Assembly (NCBI GenBank): GCA_013399855.1 | Contig: VXAY01002374.1 | Span: 343,036 to 407,035 of the forward strand | Direction: 5' to 3' | Source of the DNA: Oxyruncus cristatus | Taxonomy: Eukaryota; Chordata; Aves; Passeriformes; Cotingidae | DNA: 64,000 nt | In this document: in pieces, positions 1 through 10,757 of the stretch | How positions within the stretch are numbered: position 1 is the stretch's first letter | Layout of the letters: every line of letters begins with the position of its first letter | Made by a program: the position numbers and the translations under genes | Notes under the pieces: model-generated | Seen by the model: only the letters and a program-made list of their open reading frames with translations | Databases searched by the model: none | Told to the model about the DNA's origin: nothing

Positions 1-650
1 GCCTATTAATCCATTCAGGGCAGCCTGAACTGGCCTGACTGCACATTTATTTTTCTCCAACATCACAACCCTCACAAACAGGATGAATCCTCTTACACAC
101 ATTGCAAGCATCCATTCAGTGGAAGATTAGCATAATATTAAGGCCATCTGAAGTACAGAAATGAACAGCACTGAATGTTTTATTGTGCAGCCATTTGGTT
201 ATGTGCAAGAGGGAACAACCCAGCCAAGACATCTGGCACAAATTACCATCATTACAATTTTTTGCACGACTTTAAGAACTCTGGTCAGCACCTGCATGTC
301 AACAAGAAAGTCACAATGCACTTCCAGGGCCTATTCTTAAGGAAAGCCAGTCTGGCAAGACTGAGGAACCAAAATACCAATCTGCTTTGGCACAAAATTA
401 AGCGGGCACAGAATACTCCACCTTCCTTATAAAGCTCAATATTACAAGGCTAAATATCCAGTTACCATTTTTTTTTCAAATGGAAAGGGTCTATTTAAAA
501 CAATATTCCTCCCTCTGTTCATAAACCTAGTATGACAGTCAAGAGATACCACTCTACTGCTTGTAGCTGGCTACACTCTTTTCCTGTCCTAGCTCAGAGA
601 AGCTGAGAGCATGAATTAAGTCATATTCGTGGCTGTCCCAATTCACCTAC
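1..650 (-). other. CNOT4: CNOT4 intron following the last visible coding exon (partial)
   Basis: This is the start of the intron after the exon ending at 651; the donor GT is at 650-649. On the minus strand I looked for the known vertebrate CNOT4 C-terminal peptides and did not find one, so the terminal exon must be further left. Short ORFs on either strand here have no recognisable content. Reading through the donor would add Gly-Arg and then a stop (TGA at 645-643). Confidence 0.7.
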
Positions 651-1148
651 CTGATATAGGGATCCCTCCCAGACCTGTGCTGTGTTGTGGTGGGAGATTC
701 AAGTCCAAGAAATTACTATTTGAGGTGGGATTTGCTGTGTGGTTCAAGTGCATGATGCTATTGCGTGGGAAGGCCATCCAAGGATAGCGAGCTGCTTGGC
801 CTGGAAAACTGAAGGAGTTGTAAACTGCTCGATGTTGCTGAAACTGTGGGAACCTCTGTGGCATGACTGGAAAGGTGCTACTGAGAGAGTTGGCATTTGT
901 GGGTGCAGCAGGATGCAGGAATCCAGAGCCTGGCCCTTTGGCAGTTGTAGTGTGTGGGGTAGGGTTCTGAAGAGATGTGGGCGAAAGGGAAGGTTGGTCT
1001 TGGACTGACAGTTCCTTCTCAATCAGGTCTGCTAAGGCTTTGCGGGTGATGTCAAAAGGGTCAAACCCTAAGTCGTCCTCTTGTTGTTTGGAGGAACCAA
1101 ACCCAAAAGCTGCTTGCCAGTCTGTGGAGGAGGATACTGGTATAGTTT
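651..1148 (-). CDS. CNOT4: CNOT4 coding exon: C-terminal tail with FDPFD helix region
   Basis: A 498-nt exon (2 nt + 165 codons + 1 nt), residues about 429-594 counting the cassette exon. The acceptor is ...CTGACAG before 1148 and the donor is G|GTAGGT at 651/650. It includes a conserved acidic and helix-forming segment, DDLGFDPFDITRKALADLIE, followed by a Ser/Thr/Pro-rich stretch and the well-conserved block PQRFPQFQQHRAVYNSFSF. Published work describes a CAF40/CNOT9-binding motif in the tail of metazoan NOT4; placing it at the FDPFD helix is my inference. The final base is the first base of a split codon, so coding continues in an exon outside the window. Against my memory of mammalian CNOT4 there are only scattered conservative substitutions (for example Ile for Val after FDPFD). 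Confidence 0.97.
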
Positions 1149-2996
1149 CTGTCAGAGAGGAAAGGAACAGGATTTAGAACAAGAATTAGTAACTATTTAT
1201 CCATATAAAAATTTCAGCCTGTGTATCTAACTGTGGTCTGTTATCTTTCATTTAATGTTTCTTTATAAATTCCCCAAAGACACCTTATTCATCAGCTTGG
1301 AATGCCATTTTCAGAACAAACTCTCACAGATTTCTATTAAAGGTGAAGTGTTAGATTTAGCAAATAGTATTTTTACTGCAGAAATGCTCTGTTCCTGAAC
1401 TACAGAAAAACCTTATCGACTAACTATTTTCAGTAATAACACCAAAGACACCAATATAAACTCACTCAGAACCTTCTTTACACCCATATTAATTCACAGA
1501 AGTGTGAACAAGCAGAGTTTAAATAAGGTTGTTATTCAGTTAAGTATTTTGCTTTCAGTACGAAAGCTGAGCAAGAAAGGTGGGCAGATGTTCCTCCTCA
1601 AAAGAAGAATCTCTGAACAGTGATTTAAAAACCAAAACAAACCCACAAAAATCCCCCACTGTCTACCATTATGAAAAAAACAAGCCAAATTCTCGAGCAG
1701 AGGCATTGATAAAACAAAAAACATAAGGAACTGCATTCCAAGATATTGTTAAATATTTTAAGTGTTGCAAAAAAAGGGTTATCAAAAATTGCCCGCATTT
1801 TCAATTAATACTTCATTTCATGATACTGTTAAATTTTCTTATTCAGGTTCAATGAATGCTGGGTCTACTTTCACAGTATTTTTCCTCAAAACTGTGGTCA
1901 TGCAAGCTAAGTACAAGGGTAGTATCACTTGCAACGTTAACTCCCTCTGCTGGTAGGGACCTGGTCTGCTGTTTTAAGTAGGTTCAGTATCCTCTCTTAG
2001 AAAAGAAATTTACACTTCTATTATTTACTGTAAAATCCATGACAATAGAGCTGCTTGATGGACAAAAACTTGTCCTTTGCATTCTTATTTAGATAGCAAC
2101 CATCATTTTATATTAATTATGATCTCTACCACCTGCAAATTGTTTCTCACTGCTACTTAATCCTCACAAAATTGGTACATAAAGTACTTTAGCAGCAAGT
2201 AATTCCCTTGGTAATAATATTGCTTACAAACAAATTATGACAACAAAAGCAAGACAAACACCAAACGATGACTAATCACTACGTAAACCAACTCTGTCTT
2301 AAGGTAACATTTACATTCTCTTTTTACTGATAATGTTTCATTTAATTTTCAAACAATTCCCTCAGATATATAATTTGTAAGCTCTCAAATACTGGTAACC
2401 ATTCCCAAGACTATATAAATACACCTAAAGCCATGTTTCATTCATGTGATGTGGTATTTCATAGCAAAGTACCTGGAAAATACAGGTATTTTTCAGTTGG
2501 TGCAATTAACCATCTTTTTATCTTTTTTGAGTCTATAGAATCTCACTCCAGAAAGCGAAAGATTAGGCACCTTCTGGTAACTACACAGGATACTAAAGAA
2601 AATTTTAATTTCTACAGAACAGCTTCTGAAATCAGAATTACAGATTATCACACCAATATATACTGATACCCTCTATTTTCTTAACTTTCAATAAAAGCCT
2701 TTAACATTAAATACTAAAGCATACATGTCACATCCTATTATTTAGACAGACATGTTGCTAAGAAAAACTAAAATAGGCAGTCTAGTAATCTAGCCATACA
2801 GCTTGGCAGGTCTGTAAAGATTCTTTTAGAAGAAACCCTTAGGTCAGTGCAATCATTTGTAGTTAAGTGGCAAATTTTAACCATTTGTGAAGGGTGAAAA
2901 CACAGTATGGAGAAAATCTTAGTTTTAGGTTCTGCACAGTTTTAAACCTCAGCTGCAAAAGCAAGCAATACCCAGCCATGTAACCTGTGTACATAC
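1149..2996 (-). other. CNOT4: CNOT4 intron (1.85 kb), no other feature
   Basis: AT-rich intron sequence between the exons ending at 2997 and starting at 1148. The donor is G|GTATGT at 2997/2996. I see no repeat I can name, no RNA gene and no supported ORF; the short ORFs are random. Confidence 0.8.
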
Positions 2997-3246
2997 CTGA
3001 TGTGAAGAGGCTCTGTGGTTCTGGTGCTGTGGGCCAGTCACTTGAAGTCTGTGGAGAGCTGGGGAATGGAGGAAGCCCACTAGGGATGGGATTAGGGTGC
3101 CGGAAGTTGTCAGAGAAGAGTGACTGTGATTCTGTTACAGCCCCTTCAAAAGGAGACCGCGCACTGTGATTAGATGAACTGATGGGTATAACTGGATTGG
3201 TTTTTGTTAAACCAGGAGGTGGTGAAGGTGTGTCACTGTTTGTTAT
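2997..3246 (-). CDS. CNOT4: CNOT4 coding exon: Ser/Pro-rich tail
   Basis: A 250-nt exon (83 codons + 1 nt), residues 346-428. The acceptor is TTGCCTGTAG before 3246 and the donor TCAG|GTATGT at 2997. It encodes the low-complexity segment beginning ITNSDTPSPPPGL and continuing through NPVIPISSSNHSARSPFEG to SSDWPTAPEPQSLFTS. The PSPPPGL and SARSPFEG pieces are strongly conserved in vertebrate CNOT4. No folded domain is expected. The many SP/TP sites would suit phosphorylation, but that is inference. The final G joins AA at 1148-1147 to make a Glu codon. Confidence 0.97.
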
Positions 3247-3528
3247 CTACAGGCAAGAGAGGAGGACAAGCAATTAGGACGTGAGTGTTTACATATAAAA
3301 TATTCCTCACTAATTCAGATGAAAAATTTCCTCAACATTTTTGGCCACAATTAAGTTAGCTATATAGCTCAGCACAAGGTCAAAAAAATCAACTTTGCAA
3401 TTGCAGAATTTTTAAATTTTGTTTAAAATTATAATATACTTAAGAAAGTACTTTCTTCTCCAACTGCAAATTGTACCAAGTCCTCAAACCCAATTGCTAC
3501 TTTCACAGCATTTATCTTTATGTCTTAC
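3247..3528 (-). other. CNOT4: CNOT4 intron (282 bp)
   Basis: The shortest intron of the gene in this window, with donor CAG|GTAAGA and a CTGTAG acceptor. It contains only AT-rich sequence. Confidence 0.9.
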
Positions 3529-3586
3529 CTGCTGAGAGCTGTCACCATTTCCTATACTGAGGGAATCTGAAGGTTTATCGATAGGG
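3529..3586 (-). CDS. CNOT4: CNOT4 coding exon, 58 nt
   Basis: A small exon (1 nt + 19 codons) encoding PIDKPSDSLSIGNGDSSQQ, residues 327-345. The acceptor is CACTTTTGCAG before 3586 and the donor CAG|GTAAGA after 3529. Its first C completes a split codon: GC|C (Ala) if spliced directly to the 10624 exon, or GG|C (Gly) if the 6184-6339 cassette is included. Both joins keep the frame. Confidence 0.96.
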
Positions 3587-6183
3587 CTGCAAAAGTGGGA
3601 GGGGAAAAAGACAATGAGACACTCAAGTATTTAACGTGAAAATCAACATTTGCTTTCACAGTCGAAGACAAGCCTTAAAATAAAAACACAGCAAAATTAA
3701 TAAGTAGGAATTAAGAAGGAAAAGAGTCCACTTCTTTATGAGACTGCTTTTTTAATCATAAGCATTCCCATCATTTGCCATATACTGTAATACTTCTTTC
3801 CACCACTCTCCACTCTGCTTGTTGACAGCCCTAAGGAACAAAAGCAAAGTTCTGAACACGTTCATAGCAACTCTATGCCATACAAAAATCCAGGACTCTA
3901 CTGCCATGGCAGTTCCTTTATAATAGTCACTTCCATCTATGATACTACTGGAGAGAAACTTGGGAAGATTTATTTTCCAAATATGCAAGTTTTCATTTTC
4001 CATGCAAGTCCTAAATAAATCAGGGGAGAGATAAAACATTAAATTAACTAGTCCTGGTGGCAAGTTAAGCTTCCCAACAGCCTTTAAGCTTTTAACTAGC
4101 AGAAATTAGTCTCAAGGTAAGAAAACTGAGTTTTGAGATGACAGAATGGAAAAAAGACATAGCATAAAAAACAGCCCAAAGTAAAGAGAATGCAAGATAC
4201 AGCAGAAAACAACCTCAGAAAGCTATTCACTGCAGATTACCATGACTTGGTTGATATGGTACATCTCAGGATTCAAGATACTGACAGGCATCTGTGAATT
4301 GCCTTACTTATGATAAATAGCACACAAATGAAACGGTATTAGTTCAAGTTCACACTAAAATCTTTCCTTTACAACTTCAAGGTACTCTTTTTTATCTACC
4401 CGTAAGAGAAGATGTGCAAGCAACAGGTTGTGCAGACCAATATGCAGATCCAACAAACAAGGACCAGAACATTAATTTCAGTTCCATTAAGAGGCCACAG
4501 TGGTATACAAGTCAAATTACAGTCATTATCTGTTAGTACAAGACAAATATATGTAACTATTTTCCTTAACTGGGTGCAGACTTCAGACTTTATATATACC
4601 TGGTTTTCAAACACCCCTTGCTGCTGTGAAGTTTAGCTACTGCATACAGCCATACAGTAAGGCCAACAATTCCTAAGATTGCTTCCCCTCATATTTGTTC
4701 CCTTCATCCCAAAATAACTAGTTGAAACCCAGTTTCTCCATTCTAAAGAAACTGTGTAAGAGTAATCTATCCACAATTTTTTTTGCAAAAAAGACTGACT
4801 GAGTCTACCTCTAACAAATAAAAGAAGCTGGAGTATTTATGACTATAAAAAGAAAAATGCAGAATGTACTTGCAAACAAGCATTACTCCAATGAAGATTT
4901 ACCAATGCTTTCTACTCAGTGATCCAACAGCATGAATAGAGTTCTTCTATTTGAAACAAACTGCTTTTGGTTGGTAATTTCTGAATAAAGCCAAAACGTT
5001 TGCTGTAGGCTCTTCATTACACAATAAATTCTGATTGCAGAGCTGATATTCCAGGCAAATTGTTTTCCTACGCCTAACAAAGTCACAATGCTGCAGTTTC
5101 AAAAGCTATGTTCTAAGACAATTTTTAATGACAATCTAAATGGTGGAAGTGTTTATAATACTTGAACCTGCCTAAGGAGCCTTTAGTTGCAAGACAGGCT
5201 TCCAGCCCTCAGGAAACCTGATATAATATTTTTAATTACAGTTAATACGTTATTTTCAGGAAAAAAAAGGAAGCTGTACATCACCGAGATGCAACCACAG
5301 GCTCTCTGATCACTCCTCAACAGGACTACCATTAAGCCTAACAAGAAGGTACCACTTTCAACAACACTGTCAATGTTAATGCATTGGTTCAATGTTGATT
5401 TAAAATGAAGATCAGCTACCTAATCAGCAACACCACCCCTTGAAATATTAGGGTTTACCTTGTTGTTTTCCCATCCAACCTCTGAATGAGCCTAACCTGT
5501 ATTACCTAAAGGGTCCATAAAAAACAAACCAGCATGACTATAGACTAAGATTGGAACTACAAGTGATGCTTAAGATGGAAGAAGACACTAGTTCTTGAAG
5601 AAGAAAAAAATGTTGGCTGGCAGTAAGAGGTTACTGCAAGCAGATGAATTACTCCCTCTACACAAAGAAGCCTCAGTTGAATTTGCTGCCCTGTTGTTCT
5701 GTACCTGAGTGGTAACTGGGGAACCCTTACCTCTGCAGTTGTGTTTCTGGAACACATCACTGCAAGGAAGTGATAGATATTTAGCCCTAACATTTAACTT
5801 CCCGCTATTGAAGCTTTTCCAAGTGACAAGCCTCCTATATACAGCAAATAGTGTGTTACTTTTGTGGAAGCTTCTGTAGAGAAAAAAAATGAAGGGATCA
5901 GCTCTGACTGGGACCATGCAGCTGTACAAGCTGTTGAACCCCTGGTTATTCCGTTTCCCTCAGCCCTTACCTGCAACATCACTTACTAACTTCATTTTAG
6001 GGTTCTCCTGCACAATCTGCCAATCAGTCTTTTTGACATGGGCTGAGCTGCTAAGCACAGTTCTTTGTGACCTGATCAGGATTTGAATCCAGTCTCCAAC
6101 CATAGACTGGAGAATCATTCCCTCCACACCAATCAGTGAGAGAGAAAGCAAGCTATCTGAAGTATAAAAGGCAGCACAATTAC
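3587..6183 (-). other. CNOT4: CNOT4 intron (2.6 kb), no other feature
   Basis: Lies between the cassette exon and the 58-nt exon. It is AT-rich, with overlapping short ORFs on both strands around 5557-6205 that have no recognisable content. No repeat family, hairpin RNA or regulatory site can be supported. Confidence 0.75.
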
Positions 6184-6339
6184 CCGAAATCTGAGTCTGC
6201 ACCATCTGGAGTCATGTGTTCTGGGTCTGTGCCATTTTCTAATATAGGAGGCGTTTTCCTGTGTTCCATTGTTAAACCGTTGGCTGATTTACTTGAACTC
6301 TGTAATGATGGCCAGGCATCTTTGTTATTACTGTTGGGT
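6184..6339 (-). CDS. CNOT4: CNOT4 probable cassette coding exon, 52 codons
   Basis: A 156-nt exon with a CTTTTTCCAG acceptor just before 6339 and donor CGG|GTAATT after 6184. In the gene's frame it is fully open and begins PNSNNKDAWPSLQSSSKSAN, runs through an RKTPPILENGTDPEHMTP segment and ends DSDFG. It enters and leaves in phase 2 and its length is a multiple of three, so inclusion or skipping both preserve the frame. Mammalian CNOT4 has longer and shorter isoforms differing by an insertion at about this place, and the peptide resembles what I remember of that insert. The exon is real on sequence grounds; that it is alternatively used is inferred from symmetry and the known isoforms. The donor (+4 T, +5 T) is weaker than its neighbours, which fits regulated use. 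Confidence 0.88.
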
Positions 6340-7862
6340 CTGGAAAAAGGCAAGAGTAAAATAAAAAAAAATAAAATAAAAAAAAAGAGTTCAAGTTATG
6401 AAGAAAGTGTTTTAAAAATTGTAAACACTGGGGAAATAAATCCTTGTGCCAGACAATCCATAAGAATAGATTCATCTGGATATTATTTCTCAGATTTTAA
6501 ATTTTAAAAAAATAATTGGTGGGATAGGTAGGGTAGAGAGAAAACCAGGGGGAATTCTGTTTTCTTTGCTGAATAGATAGCTGCTCTGCCAACACTGAAG
6601 TCCAAACTTGTACATTTGGGGGAGAGGAAAAATATTAAAATAAAAATTTAAAAAGCCATCAACAGTTCAAGTGTCCAGACCTCTGCATACCTCATTTGGA
6701 ACTACTTGCTATAGCCCATAAGTATTTTTAAGTTCTGTAAGTCATGAGCTAAATCTTTTTGAATATGTTTTATATTCCAAGCCCTATCAAGCCTGGCCAC
6801 AACAGATGAAGTTTATGTTTTACATCTACACAAGACTCCACAGCTTTGCTAACAGACCATGAGACCAGTCAGACCACCACACTGTTCATTCAAGTTACTG
6901 CTCCCTTCATTTCCAGCTTAAAGCCATAATTACTTCCTTTTCATAAAGTAAAGTTCATTTCAGAGTGCACTTTAGAACTGAAAAGTTCAAGAGAGGACTC
7001 AAAGCCCAAGTTTTGTTAAAAATTGTTACATTCCATACAAATTGGAGCAAGATGGAATATCATCTGTAACTGAACGCATTCAAATACAGTGTTATCTGCT
7101 AACCCTGCAATCTTATTAAGAACATAAAAGCAGGTATTTTATGAGTTCTTTTATATTAACTTTAGCTTTTCATTTGCTCACTTAGGAGCTGGTTTCAGTA
7201 TCCAAGTGCTGCCTAAGGAAGAAGCTTTCACAAAAAGATTTTTATAACATATACGCCCCTCCTAATGCCGCCCTTCATTAGTACATCGTTATTACATGGT
7301 CCAACATTTACTCTACATCTTTGGGTCAACTTATTTCACTATCAGAATCTGGAAATTCCTGTAGCTGCTTATAGCAACATAAGTGTTTCCTACTCCTATT
7401 CAGATAAAATTAGTAGTAGTAGCTACCCTCAAATCTCAGTTACTATGTAAGGTTTGCTGTTCTGTGTCCATCTTTTCTTATACACCTATAAAATATGTAC
7501 ACAGATGAGAGCCTTGACCTGAGCCTTGATCTCATCTTGGCTTTGTACACATTTGGACTAAGAGACAAGCAAGTTGATCAGATATAGAACATCAAGGAAT
7601 GAAGACATCAGCAGCACAATGTCAATTATTTAATATTCTCACCCATACAAAGGTGAGCTGTAATCTAGATATATCAAGAGTTTCAATCCATTAACAGATT
7701 TATTTTAAATATCCAAATTTGTGTCCACTGCAGTGCATAAATGCATATAGCCATCTCTATACTAAAACTAACTTTAAAACGTCAGTTAAAAGTCAGTTTT
7801 GCATCCAAGGAGAAAGGCAAAGAAACAAACTGGTTTATGTTTTGGGATGGGGTTTTGTGCAT

Positions 7863-7891
7863 TTGTTTTTTTTTTGTTTGTTTGTTTGTTT
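7863..7891. repeat. T-rich / (TTTG)n simple repeat
   Basis: A T-run followed by about five TTTG units on the plus strand. On the transcribed strand this reads (CAAA)n and then poly-A. It is a microsatellite inside the intron. Confidence 0.8.
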
Positions 7892-9779
7892 CCATTAAGT
7901 TCAAAGCCACATGACTCTGAAGGGCTGTTCTCTAAAAGACCAGCAGGTGCTTAACAAGTGCTTCCACTTGTGGCATAAGAAAGCATTAATTTCAGTTCTT
8001 TAGGAAAATGTTATCAGGAAAATAAAAAGCTTGATCTGTTTTAAATGTAGAATATACCTCCAATTGAAAGAGAACACAGTCACTATGACTATCATGTGAC
8101 ATACCAAGAGAAGTGTAGACAGTGGCACTGGGTGATTTCAACAGTAGCCTTCAGCAGAAAGAAAAGGTCTGCAAACAGGACCTTTCAAAATAGAAGACAA
8201 CTGCAGAAAAACTTATCACAATTTAACAAGCTGTTTTCTACTACTGGATGTTTAATTATAAACATCTACTACTTAGAACTCAACTTCAGTTCAATTCCAG
8301 AATTAATCAAATCCTGTACCCCAGAAACACAACAACCACCACTGATTTGTCAGTCTCTGACAAACTGCCAGAAATATTAATATCATATCAACAAACCAAA
8401 CAAAACCAAGAACCCAGTTGGGTAGAAAGTTGTGAAAGAGAACAACCAGCCCAAAAACTACATTTTGTACTGATGAGATAGGACTTGAAGGAACATGTCA
8501 AAATCCCAGCTGCAAGAAATTCACTTTGCAACTCTAAACATGGTGCCTAGCCACTATTAAAGAACAGAGTCCGTGTTGTGATGCTGCTGCTCAGTGACAA
8601 GAGAAATTAACTCCAGACCACTTGTTGCCTTTAGAGTAACATGCCATTTTTTCCATAAGTGCTAAATGTTAGCACCACAGACTGGCCAAGCTCCAACTCC
8701 TAATCGCTCTCTAAAGGCTTAAAAGTTTCTTGCAGCTCCAGATAGAGCATTCTTCCCTTGATGGTACAGTTTGTTTTGCCGGGATCTAATGAGGTTTCAA
8801 ATTGAAATTATTTCAGACTTTAAGCATAAAATAATCAATACCCAAATGCAAGAACTGGTGTATTTGCTTTATTTGCTGCACTTTACCTTCCAAGTCAAAA
8901 TTGAACCAGTGCCAAAGAAACACGAAGTGGCACTGTCCTTAGGAAAAAAGATCCAACTGGAAGCCCTGACCACTTGCAGTCAAAGAGCATATGATACTTC
9001 CTCCAGAAGTTAAAGAAAATAATCCCAGTACACCATCTAGGATACCAGTTCTTGAAACTTATTCAAGTTCCACTGGTAACATTTTAGATCCAGTACCCAT
9101 TTTCTTGCTTAAGCTGCTGTGCACTGGCAAACCATTGTCTGAAAAAATCAGTAGTGGATAAACTGCTACTCAACACAAACTCTGATTACAAGGCCAAGGT
9201 ACGTAGGAGATGCAATCTGACTTTCACATTCCACTCTGCCCATTTCCTTTGATTTTCATCTCCATGAATATAGTACAAGAAGGAGTGGAGGAAATTGCCA
9301 ACAGTTTTTATTTCTTTGTCTTAAATATGACATTTGAATGAATAATTAAGGTCTGGTGACCTTAGACTTTCATTTATCTTTGTGTGACTATATCCTCATA
9401 CGGACAGAAATCTTTTTGTAACTTACTGAACAAACTTACTTCAACAGACCATTATATTACCAAGCCATAATAAGTGATATCTGCAATTACAACATAGTGA
9501 AAAATATATGGACTGCACTATAAATCATGATGTAAAAAACACAAATCAGGACTACAAGGTGTCCTAGTTATGAGAGTACAGACTGCATTCCTAACACAAT
9601 ACCAAGAATGTTGACATCTGGTCTTTAGCAAATATTACGCGCTTTTGCAAATATAAAACACAACGTTTTTTTTTAGAATAAGATTATCTTGTTCTGAACT
9701 ACTAATCCAAATGCACACAGCAGAAACACATCTTCCCTAAGGAGGCCTCACACTCACTTTGTATTAGAAGTGGTGCAAG

Positions 9780-10471
9780 TGTCCTGGTTCCAGCCAGGAC
9801 AGAGTTGATGTTTGCAGTAGCCAGGAGGGGGCATGGCCAGGACCTGGAGGTTATTTTATACCACCTCATTTTCCAGAGATAGGGATGGAGTCCCTTCTGG
9901 GTCACATTGTATGGCAGGAGTGGTCAGGTACTTTTGGAGTTTTCTGCAGGGTCAACAATCACTAGTGAATCATTTGCCTTTTTCTTGTCTTAAGACAAGA
10001 TGGTCTTAAGCTCTGCCAGGGGAGGTTTAGGTTGGATATTAGGAAGAAATTTTTTACAGAGAGAGATGGAATGGGCTGCCCAGGGAGGTGGTGGATTCAC
10101 AGTCCCTGGAGGTTTTTAAGATGAGACTGGATGTGGCACTTAGTGCCATGGTCTAGTAACCATGGCAGTGCTGGATCAAGGGTTGGACTTGATGATCTCA
10201 GAGGCCTCTTCCAACCCAGTTGATTCCATGATTGTACCCTCTCATTGGTATTGTTGCTGTTACTGCTGGTTGTCTTATTTCATTGTTGTTTCCAGTAAAC
10301 TGTTCTTATCTCAACCTTGATCTTCACCTTTTGTGCCTCCAATTCTCCTTTCCAGCCTGCCGAAGGGGAGGGGGCAGGAGGACAGGGGTAAGGGAGAGTG
10401 GTGTATGGGTTTGGAGTACTACTTTCAGTGGGGAACACTAAAATGGAGAATACCATTCCTAAACCACAATA
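9780..10471 (+). mobile_element. Solitary retroviral-type LTR, split by a CR1
   Basis: The element starts TGTCCTGGTTCCAGCC at 9780 and ends near CCATTCCTAAACCACAATA at 10471. It aligns by eye along its full length with the LTR at 47635-48024, in the same order: opening block, TTATACCACCTC block, TTGCTGTTACTG block, C-rich block, then CCATTCCTAAACCACA. The alignment is broken once, at 9989-10231, by a CR1. No gag, pol or env sequence flanks it, so it is a solo LTR or fragment of an old endogenous retrovirus. The terminal CA is altered (C to T), and the flanks (GCAAG and TGTCC) do not form an obvious target duplication. The family (ERVL-like) is inferred from the better copy. Confidence 0.8.
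9989..10231 (+). mobile_element. CR1 LINE 3' fragment nested in the LTR
   Basis: A 5'-truncated CR1 3' end in plus orientation. It has the CR1 hallmarks GCTCTGCCAGGGGAGGTTTA, GAATGGGCTGCCCAGGG, GGGTTGGACTTGATGATCTC and a short ATTCCATG terminal unit. TTGT occurs on both sides (9985-9988 and 10232-10235), and the uninterrupted LTR at 47.8 kb has a single TTGTACC here, so TTGT is a 4-bp target duplication. It belongs to the same CR1 subfamily as the copy at 39164-39517. Confidence 0.92.
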
Positions 10472-10623
10472 TGTCCCTACACAGGGAAAATCTGTATCAG
10501 AGTTTATCACATAATAGGTACTAAAAAGAGTAGGCAACCTAGGGGATGTAATAGGAATAAGAAAGTTTTCTTTGAAACAACCAGAAAGCAAGCATAGCCA
10601 GGCAGTCCGTCATCAGTACTTAC

Positions 10624-10757
10624 GCATCATACCTCTGCAGTGCTGTCACTTTGTTCTTGTTCTTGTCAACTGTACCCGTAGATAACTGGAGAAAGTTGGG
10701 GTTTAGTTTGTATAATTCTTGCAGTAGTTTCTGTTCATATTCCTGGTGCTTACCCGC
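10624..10757 (-). CDS. CNOT4: CNOT4 coding exon downstream of the C3H1 finger
   Basis: A 134-nt exon (44 codons + 2 nt), residues 230-273. The acceptor is CTCTTCTTAG before 10757 and the donor GATGC|GTAAGT after 10624. It encodes AGKHQEYEQKLLQELYKLNP and continues NFLQLSTG, then a lysine-rich DKNKNKV stretch and LQRYD. The first half is predicted helical and continues the charged helix that follows the zinc finger. The exon ends in phase 2, the same phase used by both possible downstream exons. Confidence 0.97.

Larger units (their letters stand above)
6340..10623 (-). other. CNOT4: CNOT4 intron (4.3 kb) carrying a split LTR
   Basis: Intron between the 10624 exon and the cassette exon. Apart from the LTR/CR1 composite at 9780-10471 it holds a short (TTTG)n run near 7863-7891 and AT-rich unique sequence. 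The ORFs at 8096-8481 and 8771-9013 have no conserved content. Confidence 0.75.

Noticed and set aside
744..1022. Minus- and plus-strand ORFs overlapping the last CNOT4 exon in other frames
   Set aside because: They are shadow frames of the real CNOT4 exon at 651-1148.
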